Source of the DNA: Adiantum capillus-veneris
Taxonomy: Eukaryota > Streptophyta > Polypodiopsida > Polypodiales > Pteridaceae
DNA: 64,000 nucleotides
Direction of reading: 5' to 3'
Assembly (NCBI GenBank): GCA_014529385.2
Contig: CM043966.1
Coordinates: 98,691,587 to 98,755,586, forward strand
The translations under genes were made by a program, and so were the position numbers. Shown here one piece after another: positions 45,999 through 58,640 of the stretch. The notes under the pieces were generated by a model. It did not search any database. It worked only from the letters and a program-made list of their open reading frames with translations, and was not told where the DNA came from. Every line of letters begins with the position of its first letter. Positions within the stretch are counted from its first letter, which is position 1.

Positions 45999-46487
45999 AA
46001 TAAACTGGTCACTTGTGAGAACTATTCTAAGTTGGAGAGTTAGATTTAGTCAAATCTGATAAGAGACGATCACACAATGATTGAGCTGGAAATAGAAGAC
46101 AAGAGACTCAGACAGGAATTGGAATTTATATTCAAATACTAAAATTATAACGATAATTTGATACAGGCACAAGAGTTAAATAATGCGTAGAGAAAATTAC
46201 AAAGGAATACAAAAAGTAGAACTGGATTCCAAAATCAATAGCCTAGAAGATGAAGTAATGGGCCCTATTTATAGGTATCCAACTAGGCCTCTAATTGAGT
46301 GTGCACTATAGATTTACCATGGTAACTATTTAAGACAGAGGTGAAATAGACCTGTGAATAACCACCCAACCATCCTATATATAGGCCCCTGGCCCTCTAG
46401 TTCTTAGCTATATATAGACCATATACTGCAAGTGTCTCTGGCACTTTGTCAGGTCCATGTTGTCCTAGTCCCACCCTTGGCATGACA
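45999..46487 (-). repeat. LTR of a degenerate chromovirus, 3' copy
   Basis: On the - strand it starts TGTCATGCCAAGGGTGGG after a purine tract (AAGGGGGAAGTAA). It contains a TATA-like CCTATATATAGG and continues into sequence shared with repeat Q copy 1 (8308-8640). Its first ~120 bases match 48816-48936. Confidence 0.6.
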
Positions 46488-48815
46488 TTACTTCCCCCTT
46501 GGAGAATCATTTTCTTCCTCAAAAACAAAAGTTGTAAAATCTTCTCAAAACCACTACTTGTTTCCATAGTGGCTCCTCTTAGATATCCATATGTTCATGT
46601 GACTAGTACACACTTCAGTAGGAGGTTTAATGAAACCAAAAGAAACATCTTGATTTTCCACATTGTTGTCCTTGTGTAATTGTTGGTGTAACCGGCTTTA
46701 ATCCAACATAGTGCATAGGCTCTATTTATAACTCACTTGATTATTGTAAACAAGTACCAAAACTAAGAGGTGTTTAAGTAAATGACCAAGAGTCATACTT
46801 TCTTAAGATATTGGAACATTCAAGAATACCTCTTCTCAACTTTCCATAGAAGTGACCTACTGAAATAACCTATATTAATTCATTGACATGCTTTCATTTC
46901 TATCAGTAGACAACCCCATTAGGACTCGTGGTCAAGGTTGAAAACTGGACAATAACATGCAGGAACTACACCTAGTCCCAGCATGCTTTGCATCATGAGA
47001 AGCAAACTCCAAGCTAGAAAGGTAATCTTTCCAGCTGGGTTACTTCTTGCTAGCATACGCTCTTAGCATATCCTTAAACACTAGGTTATTACATACCAAT
47101 TGTCCATCTGTCTTTAGATGAGTGGTAGTATGTGTTGTTGTTTCTCCCGAACCATTTACAAACACTCCTCCAAAAATGAATGGTAGACGTGGATTCACAA
47201 TGACTTACAAAAATGTTTAAGAATCGATATAGTCTATACAGATTGTGATCAACCAACATGGTTAAAGAGTAAACGTGTTTGGAATAAATGTATACATTTT
47301 AGGCAATCTATCTACAAACACCCATACCGAGTTCTCACCTTGTATGGTAGTCAGTAGATCCACAATAGATATCATGTCCATGAATTTGCATGTCATTCCA
47401 AACAAACATGTGCTAAACACTAGGGCTCATAACACTTAGCATGCATGCATTCAACACAAACATTTGAACCTGCATTTTCATGACTAGACTTCCCATGATG
47501 CATACGTGAAAGGCTTGCCACAAAAGTTGGACCATAATAGAATGTGAAAACTTAATCACATCTAAGTACCAATAATGAAATATTTTCATTAACAAAACAT
47601 AGCCTTTCTATATATGTAAAGAGCCATACTGTAAACTTAACAAGTCTATACTTAGTACCCAACAATTTTTGGTCATTGAAATTATCTCAGTACTATGTGC
47701 TCAAAATGGTCTAACAAATGGATGTGACCAACACCTAGGGACTCTGAAACATCATTAACAAATAGGCACGAGTGTCAGTCCTAGAGACTCATATTCTCCA
47801 CTTCTGGAATATGTCTCAAAAAATGATGTAAATAAAAGTGACATCTAGCAAGTACAAGGTGTACTTGTGTGTGGAGGTAATTGTAAACACTCAGCAACAT
47901 GAGTGAGGGGGACCCTCATCAACCTTGTTCCACACATGCTAAACCAAACTCCATGAGTTCCTAGACCATGTTGTACACAGTGTGCCTAATAACATGTACC
48001 AAACAAAACCCTACCATGTAGGTCTATAACTAGTTTAACAAGGAGCCGTTAAGAGAGAAAGCAATACTTCTTTCCCAAAATGCTATGCTCTTACATCACC
48101 TTGTCATGTGGCTGAAGAAAAAATTGGATGAAAACCTCCTAGCTTGTGCATGCCTCTTGCGGAGCTTAACCAAACTTATTTGGAATGAAAATTAATTGAA
48201 AGCATTTACTTTTACGAGATGAGGTGGAAAATACCGTATACTTACCCATAGGTCAAGTGCATATTTTAGCCTGTAAGGATACATTATTAAATTCCCTTTG
48301 ACTTTCTAATCGGTAAAAATAGAGATTAGTGGAGATAAACAAATTCAAGCTATTAACTTTGGGTGTTGTCTTGGCAATCTGAACCCCTTGGTTAGATTTG
48401 GGAAAGAGCTTATTGATTACCCCTTGGCAGAACTTAGTAACCACCAGTGGGTCCTACCCCAAAAAATGGTGCTCTTGTAGACACTCCTACTGCTATAGAG
48501 AAAACTTCATCTCAAGTCTTATTCACAACTGGATTCTCACGAGACTTGAAAGTTTGTAATCCGGGTTCGTGTGGACAGTCATGTTGTTTGAAACAATGTG
48601 CTCAGCTATACACCATGGTATAGGTAAGCCTATATGATTTTAGGATTATCAAAAACCCAACTTGATCCTTGCATAAAAATATGTAGTGCTAAAATGACAC
48701 CTAGAATATCATCAATGGCAAGGCTCTTCCTTGTCCATTAACGTCGATGGGTACTCCACTGGGTAGATATGTTCAATCTTGAGAACAATCACCCATGGAC
48801 TAAAAATAGTTGGCT
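46488..48815 (-). pseudogene. Highly degenerate chromovirus internal region
   Basis: Around 46500 the sequence aligns with the chromodomain tail of the 20.7 kb chromovirus (CTTGGAGAATCATTTTCTTCC against CTTGGAGAATCGTTTTCGTCC). At 47040-47120 the - strand reads HLKTDGQLVCNNLVFKDMLR followed by AYASKK, matching its integrase HPETNGQTERVNQVLEDMLR, with the catalytic E changed. The remainder to 48.8 kb is too decayed to assign. This is an old copy of a related element. Confidence 0.6.
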
Positions 48816-48936
48816 CTTCGTCCTATATATAGGCCCCTAGACCTTTGGATCCTATCTATATATAGACCCCTATAATGCAAGTGTGTCCAGTACTTTGCCA
48901 GGGTCATGCCCTCCTAGTCCTACCCTTGCATGACAA
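48816..48936 (-). repeat. LTR start, second copy
   Basis: TGTCATGCAAGGGTAGGAC and the TATA-like CTATATATAG match the start of the LTR at 46487 reading down. The homology stops after about 120 bases. A purine run, GGGGGCTT, precedes it on the - strand. Confidence 0.55.
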
Positions 48937-49242
48937 AGCCCCCGACTAGATTCTATTCCCACTATTTACATTTCCTTCCCTCTTTTCTTTGAATTTTGGG
49001 GTATTTCAAAATTTGAGGTATGCTTCTCAAAATGACTGATATCATCAGGGAAGTGGTCTAAATCCACCCATTTTCCTTCTAGCTTTGTTGTCTACAATAG
49101 ACTGCAAACTTCTTTGAAATGTTGATTCTTGGGCTTTTTGTACATGATCTCTGGGGTGTCACCATTTCCTCTTATCTAGAGCCTTCTTTCGTGTGGGCTT
49201 CAAAATGGACTAAGGTGGAACTTGAATTTCTAGAGGTTGGCC
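48937..49242 (-). mobile_element. Repeat Q copy 2, first part (interrupted)
   Basis: Matches 8700-9060 of copy 1. The homology resumes at 54510 after the 5.26-kb LTR element inserted at TGGCC. Confidence 0.6.
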
Positions 49243-49993
49243 TGTAATGGAATTAGCCTTTTAACTTGACTTGGAGCGGAAAGTTAATAACATATTGAGC
49301 ATTTCCTTGAGCATTCCTTTCTGTGTAGATGTAGAATGAGAAAGAGAGTTCTTGGATGGAGAGAGCAACACTAACACATTACTTAATTAACATGGCATGA
49401 ACGATAGTTATAAAAGAGAGTGATAGTTTAGAGAAACTGACACCAATAGAGGACTGGATTAGCGATTCCCCCTCCAATAGGCATTTGTATTATAGATTCT
49501 TCCATGATGAAAGCCTTGTTTACAATACAATTGATTGTGTTCCTTGAGACCTTCTTGATAATGTGAAGATGGAAAATTTCATTCATCAATCATTAGCATA
49601 GCAACTACAATAAACATGATTAGCATAAACTTGAAAAGTGCCCAGCCTCAATCCCAAGACCTCAAACACCATGAAAGGTGAGGAGAGCTGGTAGGGAGTG
49701 AGGAAGAAGAGAGAAGTAGAAGTAGCTCTATGAGAAAGCAATACCCCCTTGCACATAATCACTCATAGATCTTGTAGCATAGCTTAACATAGCTTCGCAT
49801 AATGATTATGGAGATTAGAGAGATTGATAAGAAAGCATAAGCATTCTCTTGTGTGGATTTGCATCCATAGCCAAGAGCTTGTTGTAGTAGGCACTCAACT
49901 TCTCAAGCTTGGAGAAGGAGATGGGGGGGTCTTGCTTCACAAGAGTGTGTGAAGAGAAGAATGAGAGTGAGAGAGCTCGTGGGATGCTCAAGT

Positions 49994-50044
<51 letters not shown>

Positions 50045-50721
50045 GTAGCTAGGTTGACCCCCTTTCCCTGGGCTTTCCTTGAAGCTCATTGGTCCATGTA
50101 GCCCTCTAGCCAATGAGAACTTGGCTCCCTTTGGGGAAGTTGTGTAGTCTCTTGGCAAGTGTCCTTCTTTCCCTCTTGTGAGTTTAAGCTATCACCCCCC
50201 TTGCTTAAGCACATCCCTTGCCGGCTTGAGCAATGTGCCTCTACACTTGACATGTGGCCCCTTTCCTTTCATAAGAGTATGGGTCCTTGGTGAGGTGCTC
50301 ACATACTATCCACCTCCCTCCTTTGTAGGGCTCGCCCCCTCCTTTGTAGCAAGTACTTTGAACTTGGTAAGCAGGCAAGCCCCCTGCTTAAGCACAGCCC
50401 TTGCTTAAGCTAGCTGCCCCCTTGCCTGCTTGGACCTTAATTGACTAAAGATTAAAAATTAAAGACTATGTATTAAGGCTTTTAACGCTTACCTTTGGAG
50501 GCTTTAATTAAGCCTTTCTTAAGGTCTTTTGCTCCATTGGTTAACCTTGCTCTTTGATAGACCATTTCTCATTTGGGTCCCTTTACTCTTGGCCCCGTGT
50601 TGAAATAGATCTATAAGCACATCTACATCTTAACCCTTGTTCCCGTTTATTCTCCCACATTAAGTGATCAAATTAATATGAGAAAATCATTTGGGTTGGT
50701 TAGATATTAGATTTTATGACA
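49243..50721 (-). repeat. 3' LTR of the TGGCC element
   Basis: Direct repeat partner of 53001-54504. It contains a (TA)n(GA)n tract at about 49999-50043. The edges are CCATTACA and TGTCATAAAATC on the - strand. Confidence 0.95.
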
Positions 50722-50736
50722 TTACCTCTCTCTTGA
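50722..50736 (-). other. Polypurine tract
   Basis: The - strand reads CAAGAGAGAGGTAA directly before the LTR start TGTCATAAAATC. Confidence 0.75.
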
Positions 50737-50779
50737 AATCATAGTCGTCCTCGACTATGAGGTAGAAGAGATAAAGTCA

Positions 50780-51123
50780 TAGTCATTAGTCAATTTTACT
50801 TCCTGTACTTGCCTCATGATCTCCTCTTGTTGAGCTTGAGAGACTCAATAAGGAGGCTTGTTAGTCGGTGAACTTCTTGGAAGGAGCTCAATATGATGGT
50901 CATTATCCCCTCGTTTTGGAGGTAAGTCCATAGGGATATCATCGATGAACACATCTTGGAATCCTTTTAGAACATTAGACAAGTCTAACTCTTCTTGATT
51001 CTTACCATTTGATGAAAAATTAGGATCTTTTAGAGACTCTTTGACAAAAATCATGTACGCAAAAATTGAGCTCTTCATTGACTTATCAAAAGCTTGCATA
51101 TGGTAAGGTATTACTCGACTCAT
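50780..51123 (-). pseudogene. Stub of reverse transcriptase N-terminus
   Basis: The frame reads LKGFQDVFIDDIPMDLPPKR and HHIELLPRSSPTNKPPY, then after a stop QAQQEEIMRQVQEVK. This is the segment that precedes RT in Ty3/gypsy chromovirus-like elements. Catalytic RT, RNase H and integrase are absent because the polypurine tract follows within about 50 bases. A large internal deletion is therefore clear. Confidence 0.75.
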
Positions 51124-51177
51124 AAAGAAAAATTCTTAGCTATGAGTATCCTCTTGTGGGGCTTCAACTCTAGAAGC

Positions 51178-52505
51178 TCAAGGTAACTCATTGCGTGCAT
51201 TTCTTTGGGGACAGGTGCGATAGGTGTGTCCTTGTTCTCCACACTTAAAGCAGTTGTTTTCTTTGCGATAGCTCACTAGCTCTTCAAGAGAGAGCTTGTT
51301 TTTACCTTTGAAAACTCCTTTCTCCTTAGCTTTATTGTTGTTATTATTGGAGTTGCCTTTGGAAGAATTTTGAGAGAAATTCTTCTCTTTGTACTCCTGC
51401 TTATTCTTCCTTTCCATGGGCTTAGGATTTCTCTTAGCCCCTTGTTGGAAATTGATCCTTGTGGCTACCATAGTATGATGGATAACCACTGAAATTGACT
51501 TAGGCCTTTGGGAGTTAACATATTCATTCATATCCTCAAGAAGCCCCGCACAAAATTGTTTCTTTTGTTCCTCAATGGCTATCTTTTTGTAGACAATGGC
51601 TTTGAGATGTAAATCCCAAAACTTGTCTACATATTTGTGGATAGACTCATAAGGAGTGAACTTTAGGATTCTCCATTTGGTGAGGACCTTATCCTTAGCA
51701 TTGCTTGCCAATAATTGCTTCATGATGGAGGCTCTTAAAGCCTTCCATGTCTTTGGTGCCTCTCCATTAGCTCGTAGGCTAGCCCACCATTGTCTGGCGG
51801 ACTTTTGAAAATACATAGCTACGTGACATAGCTTTGAGGAATCTATCAAGTCTTCATCTCCAAAAGCGGCATCAAATTGTTGGATAAAGACTAGCACCTT
51901 ATCCGTGGCACCAAAAGTACCATCATAGGTGAGGAAAGAGATGTCCTTTCCTCCCTCCTTGAATTTATTTAGCTTGCTAGACCTCTTCCAAGTAGCATAT
52001 GTCCTTCGGTGTCCTCTCCTTTTCTTTTCTTGAGAAGAATACCCGTTGCTTTCGAGGGTGATGAAGATGGAGAAGAGGGTGACCCCTTTCTCTCCTTCTT
52101 ATTCGTTGAGTTCTTCACTTCTGCGGCGGTGAGAACTATGTGGTGACCTCTTCCGCTGTGGGAAAGTTGGAGATCTTTGAGCTCTTCTTCTCCTTGGAGC
52201 TATATCCTCCATGGATTCATCTTGAGACTCACTCCCTTCTCTCTCCTTTGAAGGTGACACTTCATGTGAAGCATGGTCTTTCTTCTTGGATGATGGCTTG
52301 CCTTCAAGGAGTCGTGAAAGCTCTTGATAGGGATTCTCCACGCCTTCCTTCGTAGAGAGTCCTCTTTTGGAGGTCTCACCCCATGAGACTTCTCAGGACC
52401 TCTCTCTTGTTGGAAAGGTGGAAGAATCCCATAAGCATGGAGTTGTTGTTGTTCTTTGCCTTGAAGAGCGGGATTACTCATGGCTTGTTGGAGCCTAGTA
52501 ACCAA
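51178..52505 (-). pseudogene. gag with zinc knuckle
   Basis: The main frame (51897-51178, open upstream to about 51960) reads DGTFGATDKVLVFIQQFDAA, then KSARQWWASLRANGEAPKTW, and ends with the knuckle CFKCGEQGHTYRTC. Upstream frames 52505-52200 and 52341-52099 give a basic Arg/Ser-rich N-terminal part in other phases, so at least two frameshifts are present. Gag forms the particle that packages the RNA. It is the only nearly complete gene of this element. Confidence 0.8.
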
Positions 52506-52985
52506 CTAATTTACAACATAGGAGTATCATCATTAGCATCCTCATGAGCAAAATCAAAATCATCTATACTCATCTTATTCTCTATATTATTCACAGCCAT
52601 GTTAGCAATATTTTATGAGTGTATGCTTTGGTAATTCAAAACCTTAGTTGCCACTCCTCTTAGCCTTTGAAGATCAGCTCTTACGTATCTACACCCACGG
52701 CTTGAAGTGGTTAATTTTAGAGAGTAGAGGAGTAGGTCTAGCATAGCAGAGTTGTTGAGCTCGTTTTGGACTTCTTATGGCTCAATAATGGTAAAGCCGT
52801 AGCCAAGTCTAAAAAGACTCCATTATTAAGTCTAAAGCTCCCGAGGTGTGCACCATATCCCACATAGTGGGCTCAACAAAACCGATACTAGATCCTAATT
52901 CCACTTACCCTAATATAATTAACAACGTCAACCATTAATAGGCTACTTAAGGACCTCTCTTCTTAAGCAAGAAAAGAGAAACCAA

Positions 52986-52997
52986 ATGCTCTGATAC
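52986..52997 (-). other. Primer-binding site, tRNA-iMet type
   Basis: The - strand reads TGGTATCAGAGC four bases after the 5' LTR end CCATTACA. It is a perfect match to the plant iMet primer-binding site. Confidence 0.95.
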
Positions 52998-53000
52998 CAA

Positions 53001-53789
53001 TGTAATGGAATTAGCCTTTTAACTTGAGTTGGAGCGGAAAGTGAATAACATATTGAGCATTTCCTTGAGCATCCCTTTGTGTGTAGACGTAGAATAAAAA
53101 AGACAGTGCTTGGATGGAGAAAGCAACACTAACATATTAATTCATTAACATGGCATGAAAAATACTTGTAAAAGAGAGTGATATTTTAGAGAAATTGACA
53201 GCAATAGAGGACCGGATTAGTTGGAGCCGGTATCCCCTCCAATAGGCATTTGTATTATAGATTCTTCCATGACGGAAGACTTGTTTACAATACAATTGAT
53301 TGTGTTCCTTGAGACCTTCTTGATGAGGTGAAGATGGAAAACTTCATTCATCAAGCATTAGTATAACAACAACAATAAACATGATTAGTATAAACTTGAA
53401 AAGTGCCCAGCCTCAATCCCAAGACCTCAAACACCATGAAGGTGAAAAGAGCTGGCAGGGAGTGAGGAAGAAGAGAGAAGTAGAAGTAGCTCTACAAGAA
53501 AGCAATACCCCCTTGCACATAATCACTCATAGATCTTGTAGCATAGCTTAACATAGCTTAGCATAATGATTATGGAGATTAGAGAGATTGATAAGCAAGC
53601 ATAAGCATTCTCTTGTGTGGATTTGCATCCATAGCCAAGAGCATTCTCTTGGCTATGGATTTGCATCCATAGCCAAGAGCTTGTTATAGTAGGAACTCAA
53701 CTTCTCAAGCTTGGAGAAGGAGATGGAGGTCTTTCTTCACAAGAGTGTGTGAAGAGAAGAATGAGAGTGAGAGAGCTCTTGGGATGCTC

Positions 53790-53842
<53 letters not shown>

Positions 53843-54504
53843 AGGTCGACCCCCCTTCCCTAGGCCTTCCTTGAAGCTCATTGGGCCATGTAGCCCTCTA
53901 GCCAATGAGAGATTGGCTCAAGTTGTGTAATCTCTTGACAAGTGTCCTTCTTTTACTCTTGTGAGGTTAAGCTAGCACCCCCCTTGCTTAAGTACAGCCC
54001 TTGCCTGCTTGAGCAATGTGCCTCTACACTTGACATGTGGCCCCTTTCCTTTCATAAGAGTATGGGTCCTTGGTGAGGTGCTCACATAGTATCCACCTCC
54101 CTCCTTTGTAGGGGTCGCTTCCTCCTTTGTAGCAAGTACTTTGAACTTGGTAAGTAGGCAAGCCCCCTGCTTAAGCACAGCCCTTGCTTAAGCTAGCTGC
54201 CCCCTTGACTGCTTGGACCTTAACTGACTAAATAGTAAAAATTAAAGACTATGTCTTAAGGCGTTTGACACCTACCTTTGAAGGCTTTAATGAAGCCAAC
54301 CTTAAGGTCTTCTGCTCCATTGGTTAACCTTGCTCTTTGATAGACCATTTTTCATTTGGGTCCCTTTACCATTGGTTCGGTGTTGAAATAGATTTATAAG
54401 CACATCTATATCTTAACCCTTGTTCCCGTTTATTCTCCCACATTAAGTGATCAGTTTAATATAACAAAATCATTTGGTTTGGTTAGATATTAGATTTTAT
54501 GACA
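53001..54504 (-). repeat. 5' LTR of the TGGCC element
   Basis: Direct repeat partner of 49243-50721. It has a (GA)n tract at about 53792-53840 and an extra local duplication around 53600-53690 (TTGCATCCATAGCCAAGAGC twice) that the other LTR lacks. Confidence 0.95.
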
Positions 54505-54960
54505 TGGCCCGTACCTTGAGCAGTGCTTCTAGCATTATCCTTCTGAAGAAGTTGATAGATAGCTTTCTACTCTAGCTACTCCCTACGATCACTCATCATC
54601 TCCAATTTGTATGGCATTAGAGAATTCCAGATTTTGGTGTCAGCATCATACAAAGTATGCATGTCCCTGGTGAGTCTCTGGCTCTAGCTAGCTTATACAT
54701 GACTCATGCGGTATGGATTTAACCTTCTAGTAATGGTTGATTTACCTTGATGCACGTTTCAAACAATAACTCGGAGATCTCCCTAAACTATGGTTGTTAT
54801 GTTTCTTTGATTGCCAGCTCCTGTTTGGAAACCTTGGAAGATTCAATTGGTAGTTAAAGGAGCTCGTTAGTACATCAAATCAATATTCATATTTGATTTA
54901 TCCACCACCGATTCATCATCCCTCTAAAGAGATGGAGATAGTTCTTCAACTCTGAATGAT
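54505..54960 (-). mobile_element. Repeat Q copy 2, second part
   Basis: Continues the homology to copy 1 (9090-9470) after the inserted LTR element. Shared phrases include TCATCTCCA, TTTGTATGGCAT and GTAATGGTTGATTT-like. Confidence 0.6.
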
Positions 54961-55278
54961 AGTTTTCTATTTAGTGTCACTTAAAACATTTTTCCATGCC
55001 ACCCAATCTGAGAGATGCCCCTCCCTAGAGGTCTATGTACAAACTATACAATTTACACTTTTATACAATTTTCAATGTACATCAGAGTTGCGGAAGCATT
55101 TGCATAGGGGTGGAGTTCTCAGCACCCGACCAAGCATGGACTTTAGGCCATGAGCCGGATTGCATCGAGAGGTACCTAGCAACTAGTGCTACCCCTGAAT
55201 GGGTGTTATAAAGAAAGGCGTACTCAAGAAAAAAATACAACATTCTACAAGGTGAATATATATGTACATCGCGTTGCA

Positions 55279-55335
<57 letters not shown>

Positions 55336-55419
55336 CAAATCCTCAGGTCAACGACCCTCTAGTCTAAGGCTAAGTGATGTAGGTGATCCTAGTCTTATAG
55401 TGACAATGTCGGAGTGCGT
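54961..55419. other. Non-coding, with (GA)n at about 55280-55332
   Basis: No supported ORF. A GA dinucleotide tract of about 53 bases lies just outside the family Y LTR. Confidence 0.4.
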
Positions 55420-57302
55420 GATTCTCTAGGGTTGAGCGGGAAAGCACCGGGCCTCTGGCCGTAGACAGGAGCTTAGCAGGCATGCAAGCTAGGATAGTAG
55501 AGTGCAGTTAGACGTAATCAATAGGTTAATACACATAATACTGAAGATTCAAGAGAATAGAGAGAGAAGACTGAAAATAAGAACAATATGTATTGATATG
55601 ATGAAGAAACAAAGCTATTAAACTCAAGGGTTGTGGTACAGTGGATACACTATAAGAATTCTAGCAGCTCTTTTATAATCCAGTTGCATACGCCCGCTTG
55701 GTATGCCTTTTGAATTGCAACCCTCAACTCAAAATTCTTCCCCATAGCTTTACATTGCTTGCACTTGTCATAGTCCACTTCTGGTAATTCTTTGCACGGT
55801 GCACACATGGCTTTGTCCGCCCACTTTGGCCACCCAATCTCCTTTATCCTTTGGGAAAGACCTTTTTTCTCTCTTGCTCTCTTTTTCTCCACCTCTTGCT
55901 TCTTTGCCTTGGTGGCCGGGAGGATAGGCCCTTGAGCTTCCTTTGGAACTAGCTGGTGAACCCTCCCCTTTACTGGACTCGGGTCGTACTCTCTCTCTCT
56001 CTCTATTCACCTACCTGTTGTGGGACCCCTCCACTACCCGGAATTAGCAACATCGCTATTGGGGGGGGGGGGGGGGGGGGGGGGGAGACGCTACTTTTGT
56101 CTTCAAAAGAGGGGTGGGCGCGCGGGGCACTGCCCTTAGCCATGCCACATCATCACTGTATTGACCACCGCCTCCCATCGCGTGCCATCGGCTACGGCCA
56201 ATGCCGCACCACCACAACCACCAAAATCTGCCACCAAGACGGCAACATCGCCGCGCAAATCACCACCACCAGCACCCCTGTGCGCACGCCATAGCCGGGC
56301 ACCAAGGAGTTCCCATGCTCTACTCCATGCTTAACAAGACATTTACACCCCAGGTCTTGTACCCTGTCATCCGACCCCCACAATATGCATGTGGGATTAC
56401 CCCACCCCCGCCACGTGGCAGTCTTTGGTGAGTTCTCTCCAAAGCTTGAAACTTCAAAAAGACTTTTCCTCAAAAAAAACCCAAACCTCTTTTTTCCCCA
56501 CTGCTTGCCCTGCTTGCCTATTGGTCACGGGCGATCCGATCATAAAGCCGCAAAACCCGGCTGCAAAATCACTTGTCTAACTCTGGACTCACTCCACCTT
56601 GCCGCACTTCACAATTCCCCAAGCGCTCAAACCGAAGCCGTAAAAATGCCAAATTTCATCTGCAATCAACTTCGAACAAAGGCACCCAATCTTTCGACTG
56701 CTGTAACTTTCTGCTCTGGGCTCTGATTGACATGTAGTCAGCTCTTGTTAGCTTCGTATGATGCATATGTTGCTCTAGAACTTTGCCGAGGCTCAAAAGA
56801 CTCCAGATGGCACGATTCCCCATGTGGCTAGATGGGCACCAACCTAGCCCCCGGCAAAACTTCAATTGATCATAAACTGAAATCTGAGGCTTTGATCTGC
56901 AATCTGAAAAAACAAGTAGGCTCCATATATAGAGCCCTACACACCTATACCTTGACATCCACTTGGGCCACCTGTCCCCAACTGCCATATCTGGCAAGAA
57001 TCGGCAATACACTGATCCTTCAACCTTCGATAGTTTGGTCTCCATAGCTCTGTTTGATGAGCCGTCTTGACCTGGTCCTTCAACACTTCAAGCTCTACAT
57101 TTCTAAGCAGAAAACCAGCCCTTTTTTCTTTCTTCACATGTCACCCCAATGAGTTCACTTTGATCTACAAAAACCACATAATACATACATTTCTGCTAAT
57201 CTGATGCCATAAACAATTCTAACATAGTGCATAGATTTGTCAAAGTACATAGATACAAACGGAACTCTGTTTTTCAACTTGTGCACGCAAAGCGGCATGA
57301 CA
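55420..57302 (-). repeat. 3' LTR of the family Y element
   Basis: On the - strand it starts TGTCATGCCGCTTTGCG just after a purine tract (TAGAGGGGGTGTA), and near its end it has GGCCAGAGGCCCGGTGC, which matches the ends of the LTRs at 44.4 and 21.8 kb. The end at about 55420 is inferred from those copies. It includes a G25 tract at 56061-56085. The short frames within it (55650-55892, 56656-57045 and others) are not supported as genes. Confidence 0.65.
56061..56085. repeat. Homopolymer G25
   Basis: Uninterrupted run of 25 G within the family Y LTR. Confidence 0.9.
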
Positions 57303-57346
57303 TACACCCCCTCTAAACTTGCACATCTGCCGGTATGTGCCAATCT

Positions 57347-58380
57347 CTAGAGGTTGTCCAAGCTAACATCTTCATCAGAAATCTCATCTTCATCATTTAA
57401 ACCCTTATCTTCGTCCATATTAAAGTCTTTGTCTGCAAGTTGAAGCTCCTCATTTCTTCTTTTATATAGCTTGACACGCTTACCTGCAATTGGAAGCTTC
57501 AACTCTGTACCATCCATCTCACATAATTTGTAAGTAGCATTAGGAAAAGCATGTTTACATATGGGCCTAACCATCTTCCACATAGCTGTGTATTGGTTGT
57601 CCAAATTTCTATCATAAACAAGAACCCAACCCCCTTCTTGAATAGCACATGGCCTTAGCCTATGCCGCTTGTCAAAAGCCTCCTTATTTTTCAAACGAGC
57701 ACTCCTCAATTTCTCCTTTGCACATTCTATATCTTTGCTTCTCCTTTCTAGCTGGCAAATCCTTGAAGCAAGCAAATCTTCTCTCCTCATTTCTAAATCC
57801 CAAGGCAATATTCTCCATGTAGTCACTGCCTCCTCAAGAGGCATAATAGGATTTTGTCCATACATAAGCTCTAATGGCATAAAACTTGTAATTGTGTTGT
57901 GTGTAGTGTGTTCTGTCCATAAAGCATAAGGAAGTAGACAAGGCCACTCACCAATCCGGCCTTTACATGCCTTAGCCAATGCCTTGACAATGGGCGGATG
58001 CCCTCTCTCACTTTTACCACTCCCTGCAGGATTGTATGCAGTAGTGAGTGTTACTTTTACACCCATACGAGAAAAAAAATATTTGGCTTTGTCAGCATCC
58101 AGCTCTCCTCTATCTACAATAATTCTTCCAACACAACCATATCTACATATCACATCTCTAGCAAAAATTTTCGTACCATACTTGTAGCTTTGGTTCGCAA
58201 AGCCCTCCCTTCAACCTGGTTCGTCAAATCTTCCCTGGCAAGCATGATGTATCTCATTTGCCATAATCCTGTGGACATTGTAATCAAGTCGACTACCCAT
58301 TTGAAATGCATGCACAATGGATACGTTGGTTGTAATCCATCTCGAGCTTTACATTTGAGTAAATTTGACATACAGAACAA
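57347..58380 (-). pseudogene. Integrase core and C-terminus of the family Y element
   Basis: Frame 58380-58150 gives the first catalytic Asp in CMHFKWVVDLITM, then YIMLAREDLTNQVEGRALRT. After a frameshift, frame 58153-57347 gives CVGRIIVDRGELDADKAKYF (second Asp) and NPAGSGKSERGHPPIVKALA (Glu about 35 residues later), then LYALWTEHTT-like, PLELMYGQNPIMPLEEA and ENALIKE C-terminal segments such as EGGWVLVYDRNLDNQYTAMW and LPIAGKRVKLYKRRNEE. The triad is complete. No chromodomain follows. The acidic tail (NMDEDKGLNDEDEISDED) ends close to the polypurine tract. I associate this integrase type with elements of seedless plants and fungi, from memory only. Confidence 0.85.
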
Positions 58381-58640
58381 GTTTCAACAAAGTTCTCCAC
58401 ATCTTTATGCATACCCTTCCACCAATATCGTTCTTTGATTTTAGCAAAAGTGGCCCAAACTCCCCTGTGTCCTGCCCATAGCGACTCATGCGACTCATGA
58501 AATTCTTTAAGTACTTGAAGCTGTGTTACCTTATCACAAAAAACTTGATGAGGGGTTCCTCTACGCTTCTTTGGATGCCGCCATAGAAACCCGTCCTGCA
58601 AGAAATACCCATAATCTTTCTTTTGAATACGTTGAAACTC
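58293..58640 (-). pseudogene. Integrase zinc-binding domain
   Basis: The frame reads VLKEFHESHESLWAGHRGVW, then KERYWWKGMHKDVENFVETC and SVCQ, giving the H-x-H and C-x2-C of the HHCC finger. It is in one phase with the RNase H frame above, and a frameshift near 58360 separates it from the core. Confidence 0.85.

Larger units (their letters stand above)
49243..54504 (-). mobile_element. LTR retrotransposon with target-site duplication TGGCC, deleted pol
   Basis: The element starts TGTAATGG on the + strand and ends TTATGACA, flanked by TGGCC on both sides (49238-49242 and 54505-54509). LTRs of 1479 and 1504 bp bracket a 2279-bp interior on the - strand with PBS, gag and only the first residues of RT. 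It splits repeat Q, whose copy at 8.3-9.5 kb shows the unbroken order. The LTRs differ by roughly one base in twelve by eye in their first 250 bases, so the insertion is not recent. It is non-autonomous as it stands. Confidence 0.95.

Noticed and set aside
56656-57045. 129-codon - strand ORF as a gene
   Set aside because: Lies inside the family Y LTR, without motifs.
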